This document shows positions 1 to 4,807 of a stretch of DNA of 5,289 nt, one piece after another; positions within the stretch are counted from its first letter, which is position 1, and every line of letters starts with the position of its first letter. The position numbers and the translations under genes were made by a program. The notes beneath the pieces were generated by a model that saw nothing but the letters and a program-made list of their open reading frames with translations, had not been told where the DNA came from and made no database searches. This DNA comes from Methylacidiphilaceae bacterium (GTDB taxonomy: Bacteria > Verrucomicrobiota > Verrucomicrobiia > Methylacidiphilales > Methylacidiphilaceae), in assembly GCA_028687155.1 (NCBI GenBank), contig JAQUAR010000038.1:1-5289 (forward strand), in the 5' to 3' direction.

Positions 1-300
1 TGAACCGCGAAATCCGCATCGGCCAGCACTCGACCAGGAAATCGTCTTCCCGTTGAGATCCGTAATCGTGACCACGGTATTGTTGAAGGTAGCCAAAATG
101 TGGGCGATGCCGCTGTGAACACCCTTCCCGCCCTTGAACTTGTGCTTCTTCTCCTTCTCTTTCTCCACGGGCTCCGCCTTCTCTACAGGCTCGGCCGGCG
201 CGGCCTTGGCTTCCGTCCCTTTCGGCAACGCTTCGCCTTCCTGCCCCGCCGTTGGGTGAGCTTCTTCCGATTCAGGCTTCGTCTGCGCTTCTTCCGCCAT
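1..300 (-). CDS. rpsK: 30S ribosomal protein uS11 (S11), N-terminal 100 residues, cut by the window edge
   Basis: uS11 sits on the platform of the 30S subunit, near the exit site and the 3' end of 16S rRNA. The visible 100 codons start at ATG (298-300) and run off the left edge without a stop. Residues 61-100 are unmistakable uS11 core, with [18 protein letters not shown] and the following ISWSSAG and GFRGS blocks. Before this core lies an unusual tail. Residues 1-45 are rich in Glu, Ala, Pro and Lys, and residues 46-60 are strongly basic and Gly/Lys-rich. E. coli uS11 has only about 16 residues ahead of the same point, so roughly 45 are extra. The ATG is preceded by a weak GGGA-type ribosome site. 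The gene follows rpsM by 40 bp, the normal alpha-operon order. Identity is certain. The exact start is less so, but no better start lies inside the tail. Confidence 0.96.
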   Translation of the reverse strand, partial: MAEEAQTKPESEEAHPTAGQEGEALPKGTEAKAAPAEPVEKAEPVEKEKEKKHKFKGGKGVHSGIAHILATFNNTVVTITDLNGKTISWSSAGRCGFRGS

Positions 301-340
301 ACAATGTCCCGTTAACGGTCTGCTTACGCAAAGCCGCGAG

Positions 341-736
341 CTACACCTTGCCCTTCTTGGCTTCCTTTCTCCGAACGACCCCAACCGTCCGCCGAGGTCC
401 TTTGCGTGTCCGCGCATTCGTCGAAGTCCGCTGCCCGCGGACTGGCAGGCCGCGGAGGTGACGAATCCCTCGATGACACTTGATCGCTTGCAAGCGCTTG
501 AGGTTTTGCTGAATCTCCCGCCGGAGATCGCCTTCGATCACAAAATTGTTTTCCTGAATCACCTGGATCATTCGATTGATCTGCTGGTCCGTCAGATCCT
601 TCGCTCGCAGGCTCAGATCGACCTCGGCAAGCTCGCAAATCAACTTCGCCCGGGACGGGCCGATGCCGTATAGATAAGGAAGTGCCGCGACGGTCCGCTT
701 CCCCCCAGGGATTTCTACTCCAAGTATTCGAGGCAT
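341..736 (-). CDS. rpsM: 30S ribosomal protein uS13 (S13)
   Basis: uS13 lies in the head of the 30S subunit and takes part in the intersubunit bridges and contacts with P-site tRNA. The 131-residue product begins [20 protein letters not shown] and keeps the helix-two-turn-helix region [13 protein letters not shown] (23-35). It also keeps the motif [24 protein letters not shown] (about 87-110), the family signature near the C-terminus, and ends in a basic tail ([20 protein letters not shown], residues 112-131). The length is slightly above the common 118-126 residues because of that tail. It starts with ATG and stops with TAG. The upstream ribosome site is weak: a GGAG lies 14 nt from the ATG, with GGGAAAAG nearer. 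It lies 32 bp after rpmJ and 40 bp before rpsK, so it is very probably part of one transcript with both. Confidence 0.98.
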   Translation of the reverse strand: MPRILGVEIPGGKRTVAALPYLYGIGPSRAKLICELAEVDLSLRAKDLTDQQINRMIQVIQENNFVIEGDLRREIQQNLKRLQAIKCHRGIRHLRGLPVRGQRTSTNARTRKGPRRTVGVVRRKEAKKGKV

Positions 737-768
737 GGTCTTTTCCCGTTCTCCATTACCGTTCTAAT

Positions 769-885
769 CTATCCCTGCCGCTGCTTGAGCCGAGGATTTT
801 TCTTGTTGATGATGTATATTCGTCCTTTGCGACGAACGACCTGACAGTTGGCGGTACGCCGGCGAACGGAAGCACGAACCCTCAT
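769..885 (-). CDS. rpmJ: 50S ribosomal protein bL36 (L36), form lacking most zinc ligands
   Basis: bL36 is the smallest large-subunit protein and binds 23S rRNA near the peptidyl-transferase region. This 38-codon gene encodes [10 protein letters not shown] at the N-terminus and PRLKQRQG at the C-terminus, the two conserved ends of the family, at exactly the usual length. The classical protein holds one zinc ion with Cys11, Cys14, Cys27 and His33 (E. coli numbering). Here the matching residues are Thr11, Cys14, Asn27 and Leu33, so only one ligand remains and zinc binding is not expected. This resembles the zinc-independent 'C-minus' forms known for several ribosomal proteins. The ATG has the clearest ribosome site in the window, AAGAGGAG at 890-897, four bases upstream. 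The gene ends in TAG and precedes rpsM by 32 bp. A promoter is predicted at 943-971. Confidence 0.95.
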   Translation of the reverse strand: MRVRASVRRRTANCQVVRRKGRIYIINKKNPRLKQRQG

Positions 886-889
886 GAAA

Positions 890-897
890 CTCCTCTT
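890..897 (-). promoter_or_regulatory. Ribosome binding site of rpmJ
   Basis: Read on the minus strand this is AAGAGGAG, followed by TTTC and the rpmJ ATG. It is the only strong Shine-Dalgarno sequence in front of any gene in this window and fixes the rpmJ start. Confidence 0.8.
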
Positions 898-942
898 GTT
901 AGGACTTACTCGCTTCTCAGCCTTCAAGCGAGGAAGCGTTAA

Positions 943-971
943 TTTTTAGCGGAACGGCGTTTCGCTGACAA
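943..971 (-). promoter_or_regulatory. Predicted sigma70-type promoter for rpmJ-rpsM-rpsK
   Basis: On the minus strand a -35 box TTGTCA (966-971, 5 of 6 matches to TTGACA) is separated by exactly 17 bp from a -10 box TAAAAA (943-948, 4 of 6 matches to TATAAT). A transcript would start near 936, giving an rpmJ leader of about 50 nt. It lies in the 110-bp gap between map and rpmJ, where a separate promoter for the ribosomal genes makes sense. The assignment rests on box similarity, spacing and position only. The -35 box is also one arm of a perfect inverted repeat. Confidence 0.5.
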
Positions 972-982
972 GTATTTTGTCA
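966..982. repeat. Perfect 6-bp inverted repeat over the rpmJ -35 box
   Basis: TGACAA, five bases, TTGTCA: two perfect 6-bp arms. The left arm is the complement of the predicted -35 box of the rpmJ promoter. The position would suit a dimeric regulator, or a small RNA hairpin at the end of the map transcript. No T run follows on either strand, so it does not look like an intrinsic terminator. A chance palindrome is possible. Confidence 0.4.
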
Positions 983-995
983 TTTGCCTTCCCCT

Positions 996-1808
996 TCATT
1001 CGCCCGGGCCTTCTTCCCGACCTGCCGTTGCCCCATCGTTTTCCGCCGAGCGGCCGACCATCCCCTGATCGGTGAGGACCTCAGGCTCGCCCTTCGTGAT
1101 GAGGACGGTGTGCTCGAAGTGAGCAGAACGTTGTCCGTCCTCCGTCACGACTGTCCAGCCATCCGAGAGAAGCCGCACTCCAGCCCCGCCGACATTGACC
1201 ATGGGCTCGATGGCAAGCGTCATACCCGCCTTGAGTCTCGGCCCGGTTCCTGCCCTTCCATAGTTTGGAACTTGGGGCTCTTCATGCAGCTTGCGACCCA
1301 CGCCATGACCGACAAACTCCCGAACGACTTCCAGGCTCTGCGCCCGGACATATCCTTCGATCGCGGCGGCGATATCACCGATTCGATTGCCCTCTCTGGC
1401 CTGGGCGATTCCTTCCCACATCGCCTGCCGTGTCACTGCGATCAACTTCAGATCGCCAGCCTCCCCCATCCCGATGGCAACGGTCGCCGCCGTGTCGCCC
1501 ACCCATCCGTTCTTCACTAGGCCCACGTCGAGCTTAACCAGGTCTCCTTATTGAAGCATCCGGTCCCCGCCGATCCCATGGACCACTTCTTCGTTCACCG
1601 AAATACAGATGTTTCCAGGAAACCCTCGATACCCGAGAAAGGCGCTTTTCCCTCCCCGGGCGGCAATCAGTTCGGCCGCATAACGGTCGACCTCGGCCGT
1701 GCGCATCCCCGGAGCCACGATCGACCGCAATGCTTCCACCACTTCCGCCACAAGGCGACCGCTAAGGCGCATTCCCTCGATCTCCTTCCCTCGCTTGATC
1801 GGGATCAT
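996..1808 (-). pseudogene. map: Type I methionine aminopeptidase interrupted by an in-frame TAA at codon 87
   Basis: Methionine aminopeptidase removes the initiator methionine from nascent proteins using a dimetal centre. Read in one frame, the locus spans 271 codons including both stops and aligns end to end with the E. coli-type enzyme. The N-terminal part has MIPIKRGKEIEGMRLSGRLV, FPGNICISVNE (63-73) and HGIGGDRML with the substrate-site His77. The second part has metal ligands Asp94 (LDVG), Asp105 (GDTAAT), His168 (GHGVGRKLH), Glu201 (AIEP) and Glu232 (HFEHT), plus His175. Their spacing matches E. coli D97, D108, H171, E204 and E235, all offset by three. Between Gln86 and Gly88 the codon is TAA (1548-1550) where the family has an acidic or similar residue, giving LQ-stop-GDLVKLD. 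Both halves stay in the same frame, so this is one nonsense codon, not a frameshift, and one base change from GAA would restore the gene. Translation stopping there yields 86 residues without any metal ligand. Restart at the GTG at 1526 would lose Asp94. True inactivation with a second map elsewhere, or a sequence error, are both possible. The real stop is TGA at 996-998, after a tail of about 24 extra residues. No clear ribosome site precedes the ATG. Confidence 0.9.
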
Positions 1809-1848
1809 GGTGCTGCTGGATAAGACAGAACGCGTTCCGAGGCCGGCC

Positions 1849-1892
1849 TTTGGGTCGGTCGCCTGCAGCCGCTGCTCTTGCTGCGGCCCAAA
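1849..1892 (-). other. Possible structured leader upstream of map
   Basis: In the rpsT-map gap, 1868-1887 forms GCCGC, one mismatch, GC, a four-base loop and the complementary arm (GCCGCtGC / GCtGCGGC on the plus strand). An outer arm TTTGG (1849-1853) can pair with CCAAA (1888-1892), which closes the hairpin into a larger stem with an internal bulge of about 14 bases on one side. There is no T run after it on the minus strand, so a rho-independent terminator is not supported. It may be a leader or processing structure between rpsT and map, or simply a stable GC-rich fold. Confidence 0.35.
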
Positions 1893-1894
1893 TG

Positions 1895-1936
1895 CTACCC
1901 TTGTTTTCCTACCCTTGTTTTCCTACCCTTGTTTTG
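1895..1936. repeat. 14-bp tandem repeat, three copies, covering the rpsT stop codon
   Basis: The unit CTACCCTTGTTTTC occurs three times head to tail. The third copy differs only in its last base. On the minus strand each unit reads as AAACAAGGGTAG plus two bases. The copy at 1923-1936 encodes the last residues of bS20 and its TAG stop, and the other two copies follow the stop. Because 14 is not divisible by three, the three TAG triplets (1923-1925, 1909-1911, 1895-1897) fall in three different reading frames. The array looks like a slippage or duplication product of the gene's 3' end. Confidence 0.9.
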
Positions 1937-2216
1937 CCGCTCCCTCTCCGGAAGGCTGCGAGGCAAAAACGATCTTGGCGACTCGCTGTTTCCGGCGGGC
2001 GGCGGCATTCCGGGTAAGCCGACCCCGCTTGACGAGCCGGTCCAGGACAGACTGGTACTGGGAAAAAAACCCGGCGGCTTCTTCCTTTGTACCGGAAGCG
2101 ACCTTCTCGCGCATCTGGCGCGATACCTGCTGCAATTCCTTCTTGGCTCTTAGGTTGTATCCTTTTTTGCGGAGGCTCTTCCGCGCTTGCTTTGCGGCTG
2201 AACGAGTGTTAGGCAT
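1923..2216 (-). CDS. rpsT: 30S ribosomal protein bS20 (S20)
   Basis: bS20 binds the 5' domain and helix 44 of 16S rRNA and acts early in 30S assembly. The 97-residue product starts MPNTRSAAKQARKSLRKKGY and is lysine/arginine-rich and helical throughout. It carries the family's conserved middle and late blocks (SVLDRLVKRGRLTRNAAARRKQRVAKIV, about residues 56-83). Compared with the usual 86-88 residues it has a short Gly/Ala/Gln-rich tail of about ten residues, whose last codons and TAG lie in the first copy of a 14-bp tandem repeat. The ATG is preceded by AAAACCCCC with no ribosome site. The predicted promoter puts the transcript start only three or four bases away, suggesting a leaderless or nearly leaderless message. 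It diverges from the membrane-protein gene across 32 bp. Whether transcription continues into map, 114 bp downstream, cannot be told, and no terminator is visible. Confidence 0.97.
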   Translation of the reverse strand: MPNTRSAAKQARKSLRKKGYNLRAKKELQQVSRQMREKVASGTKEEAAGFFSQYQSVLDRLVKRGRLTRNAAARRKQRVAKIVFASQPSGEGAAKQG

Positions 2217-2224
2217 GGGGGTTT

Positions 2225-2230
2225 TCTAAT
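2225..2230 (+). promoter_or_regulatory. Candidate -10 box for the membrane-protein/argS transcript
   Basis: TCTAAT matches 5 of 6 positions of TATAAT and would start transcription near 2237, about 12 bases ahead of the GTG at 2249. It occupies almost the same bases as the rpsT -10 on the other strand (2226-2231). No convincing -35 box is found at the right distance, so support is thin. Confidence 0.3.
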
Positions 2231-2255
2231 AAGAACGTTCTCCCGGCGGTGTCAA
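2226..2255 (-). promoter_or_regulatory. Predicted rpsT promoter
   Basis: On the minus strand a perfect -35 box TTGACA (2250-2255) is followed after 18 bp by TATTAG (2226-2231, 4 of 6 matches to TATAAT). The start of transcription would fall near 2219-2220, just ahead of the rpsT ATG at 2216. The -35 box overlaps the GTG start of the divergent membrane-protein gene (2249-2251), and the spacer contains the 10-bp palindrome AGAACGTTCT (2232-2241). The perfect -35 and the location directly before a ribosomal gene make this the best promoter in the window. Confidence 0.6.
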
Positions 2256-2989
2256 GCCTAGCGAAGACCTTTAAGTTTCTTTTCGCGCTATCCGCCTTGC
2301 CGCTGCTCGCCGCGGAGCTTCTTCTCCTCAAGGAACTGGTGGAAAGCTATCTGCGCGAGTGCACCTGGCTCACCGTTCCGGCAGTAAGCTTCGGCGGGGG
2401 GCTGCTGCTCTGGTCCCTGGTCTGTTTTGCCTGGAAGGTCCCACAGCGCCCCTACATCTTCGCCCATGAATTGACCCACGCGCTCACGGTCTATCTCCAT
2501 GGAGGGAAAGTCTCCCGTTTCCGGGTCGGCAGCCGTAGCGGCAGTGTCCGCTGCGACCGGTCCAACCTCTGGATCGTCCTCTCCCCCTATTTCGTCCCGT
2601 TCTACATGCTGCTCTGGCTTGGTCTGTGGACCATCGTTGACTTTTACTGGCCGATTCGTTCCTATCAATGGCTCCTCTACGCGGGAACAGGGTTCACATG
2701 GGGATTCCATCTTTTCTTTACCGTGGAAGCCGTCCATCGCGAGCAGCCCGATCTCCACGTGGAAGGTTGGTTCTTCTCCCTCGTCGTGATCGCAGGTCTC
2801 AATCTACTCATCCTGGCGGCGCTGCTCGGTTTTCTTTCACCCTTTTGGCCCGTCTCCCGCTTCCTTTCGCGCTTTGGGGACGATCTCTTCTTTTGCTACC
2901 GACTTTGTGGAGCGGGTTTCGCGGCCGTTGCCTCCTGGATCGGCTCTGTTGGTCCGGAGTTGCGCCGCTTGCGAGCCGACCGCCCCTGA
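2249..2989 (+). CDS. Multi-pass membrane protein with HExxH motif, M50-like metalloprotease candidate
   Basis: The product has 246 residues. Hydrophobic segments lie at about 10-28, 43-62, 107-130, 141-160, 175-197 and 214-232, so it is an integral inner-membrane protein. After the second segment comes FAHELTHALTVYLHGGKV, with HELTH at 73-77, the zinc-binding HExxH signature placed at a membrane segment as in M50 (site-2-protease-like) peptidases. Downstream, LSPYFVPFY (111-119) and QPDLHVEG (166-173) look like further conserved blocks. Asp168 is a candidate third metal ligand, but the classical NxPPxxDG motif is not present. No substrate can be named. The GTG start is the first start codon after an upstream TAG in frame and leaves no visible ribosome site. 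A TTG at 2297 is an alternative but would cut the first membrane segment. It lies 44 bp before argS in the same direction, suggesting one transcript. The coding assignment is firm. The protease role is inferred from one motif and topology. Confidence 0.8.
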   Translation: MSSLAKTFKFLFALSALPLLAAELLLLKELVESYLRECTWLTVPAVSFGGGLLLWSLVCFAWKVPQRPYIFAHELTHALTVYLHGGKVSRFRVGSRSGSVRCDRSNLWIVLSPYFVPFYMLLWLGLWTIVDFYWPIRSYQWLLYAGTGFTWGFHLFFTVEAVHREQPDLHVEGWFFSLVVIAGLNLLILAALLGFLSPFWPVSRFLSRFGDDLFFCYRLCGAGFAAVASWIGSVGPELRRLRADRP

Positions 2990-3033
2990 TTCCCTATTAG
3001 GTTATTGCCAGGAGTCTGTCCGAGCCCTTCCCC

Positions 3034-4746
3034 ATGCAATTCCCCGCAGACTTTTTACGAGAGACGCTCATCCGCGCCCTCGCCGACCGCTTTGAGCAGC
3101 CGCTGCCCGAGCCGCTCCTGGAGCCTTGTGCCGATCCCCGCTTCGGCGATCTCCAAAGCAGCGCCGCCCTGGTGCTGGGCAGGCGTTACTCCCTGGATTC
3201 GCGCGCACTCGCCGCCGAAGTGGCCGCTGCGGTGGGAGAGACCGACTGGTCGCTTCCTCCCGAGGTCGCCGGCCCCGGGTTCCTGAATTTTCGTCTGAAG
3301 TCCGATCGGTGCGTGGAAGCCTTCCTCTCCCTCGCCAGCGATCCCCGGCTCGGAATCGAGAGGACGAAGGAGCCGCAGACGGTCGTGGTGGACTACTCCA
3401 GTCCCAACATCGCCAAGGAGATGCACGTCGGCCACCTGCGGAGCACGATCCTGGGGGAGTCTCTCGCGCGAGTCTACCGCTTTTTCGGCCACCGGGTGAT
3501 CACCGTCAACCACGTGGGCGACTGGGGCACCCAGTTTGGCATGGTGCTTCTCGGCGTCCAGCGAAGGAGAGAGGAAGCCCGCCTGGAAGATCGTCCCCTC
3601 GAATATCACGAGGAGCTCTATCAGCGGATTCAAACCTCAGCGAAGGAAGATCCGGGAATTCGCCAGGAAGCAAAGGCGGAACTCTGGAAGCTGCAGAACG
3701 GCGACGCGGAAAACCTCGCCCTATGGCATCGCTTCGTCGAAGCGTCGAAAGTGGAACTCACTCGAATCTATGAGGAGCTCGGGGTCCGTTTCGAGTTTAC
3801 GTTAGGGGAAAGCGCCTATCGCGAGGAGCTTCCCTCGGTCGTGCGCGATCTCTGCTCCGCCGGCATCGCCCAGTCGAGCCAGGGGGCCGTCTGCGTCTTC
3901 TTTCCCGAGGAGCCGGAACTCAGGGACAAGCCCTTCCTGATCCAGAAAAGCGATGGCGCTTATCTCTATGCGACCACCGATCTGGCCGCCCTGCGCTTCC
4001 GAGTCGCAAAGTGGAAGGCCGATCGGATCCTCTACGTCACCGACGGCCGGCAGCAGCTCCATTTCCATCAACTCGCCGCCACCGCGAAGCGCTGGGGACT
4101 GACCGTTCGGATCGAGCATGTCTGGTTCGGCTCGATCCTGGGAGAGGATAAAAAACCCCTCAAGACTCGGGAGGGAAGGCCGATCAAGCTGCGCGAACTC
4201 CTCGCCGAGGCAGAGCGGCGAGCCTATGCCATCATCGCAGCAAAGAGGCCGGATCTGCCCGAGGAGCGCAAGATTCGGATTGCGAGCGCGATCGGCATCG
4301 GAGCGCTCAAGTACGCCGACCTCTCGCAGAACCGCAATCTCGACTACGTCTTTCGATGGGAAAAACTTCTCTCCTTCGAAGGCAACACCGCCCCCTACCT
4401 TCTCAATGCCTACGTCCGCATCCGGGCGATCCTCCGCAAAGCCGAGGCATCCGGCCTCTCCCCAGCCGCCGGTCCTCTCGCCGCTCCTGCCGAGGTGCAG
4501 CTGACCAAGCTCCTCCTCGATTTCTCCTCTATCCTTGCACGGGTCCAGAGCGAAAACCGCCCCCACTTTCTCTGCACCTATCTCTACGAGGTGGCCCGCT
4601 CCTTCCATCGCTTCTACGAATCCTGCCCCGTCCTGACCGCACCTCCGGCCATGCAAGCCGCCCGGCTCCTGCTCTGTCAGGGCACCGCCGCCACCTTGGG
4701 AACCGGTCTCGACCTCCTCGGCATCGAGCGGCTGGAAGAGATGTAG
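3034..4746 (+). CDS. argS: Arginyl-tRNA synthetase
   Basis: ArgRS joins arginine to tRNA-Arg using ATP in the cytoplasm and needs the tRNA for activation. The 570 residues compare with 577 in E. coli, so the gene is complete. The N-terminal additional domain, which reads the tRNA D-loop, shows GDLQSSAALVLGRR (38-51) and GPGFLNFRL (80-88). The class I catalytic core follows, with SSPNIAKEMHVGHLRST (122-138, HVGH being the usual HIGH variant in this enzyme), GDWGTQFG (162-169) and YATTDLAAL (312-320). KPLKTREG (374-381) stands in for KMSKS, as in many bacterial ArgRS. GALKYADLSQNRNLDYVF (423-440) precedes the C-terminal DALR anticodon-binding domain (about 455-570), which ends LLGIERLEEM, a typical terminus. 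The ATG at 3034 is the only good start after the in-frame TAG at 2998. The AGGAG at 3010-3014 is 19 bases away and too far to be a normal ribosome site. Confidence 0.99.
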   Translation: MQFPADFLRETLIRALADRFEQPLPEPLLEPCADPRFGDLQSSAALVLGRRYSLDSRALAAEVAAAVGETDWSLPPEVAGPGFLNFRLKSDRCVEAFLSLASDPRLGIERTKEPQTVVVDYSSPNIAKEMHVGHLRSTILGESLARVYRFFGHRVITVNHVGDWGTQFGMVLLGVQRRREEARLEDRPLEYHEELYQRIQTSAKEDPGIRQEAKAELWKLQNGDAENLALWHRFVEASKVELTRIYEELGVRFEFTLGESAYREELPSVVRDLCSAGIAQSSQGAVCVFFPEEPELRDKPFLIQKSDGAYLYATTDLAALRFRVAKWKADRILYVTDGRQQLHFHQLAATAKRWGLTVRIEHVWFGSILGEDKKPLKTREGRPIKLRELLAEAERRAYAIIAAKRPDLPEERKIRIASAIGIGALKYADLSQNRNLDYVFRWEKLLSFEGNTAPYLLNAYVRIRAILRKAEASGLSPAAGPLAAPAEVQLTKLLLDFSSILARVQSENRPHFLCTYLYEVARSFHRFYESCPVLTAPPAMQAARLLLCQGTAATLGTGLDLLGIERLEEM

Positions 4747-4807
4747 CGACTGCCCCAAGGAAAACCATTGCCGAGCCTCTAGAGTAGCGTCATTCTTTCT
4801 TCCGGCC

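Noticed and set aside
309..318. 10-bp palindrome CCGTTAACGG between rpsM and rpsK
   Set aside because: It is short, without flanking symmetry, and next to the rpsK ribosome site. Chance is a sufficient explanation.
949..967. Near-palindrome AGCGGAAC-GGC-GTTTCGCT as a terminator after map
   Set aside because: One pair is a mismatch on the map-transcript strand and the following bases are an A run, not a T run. It sits inside the promoter spacer.
984..1520. 178-codon plus-strand open frame across map
   Set aside because: It is antisense to the conserved second half of methionine aminopeptidase and resembles no family.
1526..1550. Frameshift between the two map halves
   Set aside because: Counting codons through the gap shows that both halves share a frame and only TAA interrupts them, so this is a nonsense codon, not an indel.
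3055..3633. 192-codon minus-strand open frame and overlapping plus-frame (3126-3773) inside argS
   Set aside because: Both overlap the conserved N-terminal and HVGH regions of ArgRS in other frames, with Arg/Pro/Ser-rich translations typical of shadow frames.
4768..4796. TTGCCG-17-CATTCT as a promoter for the PAS gene
   Set aside because: The -10 matches only 3 of 6 positions and nothing else supports it.
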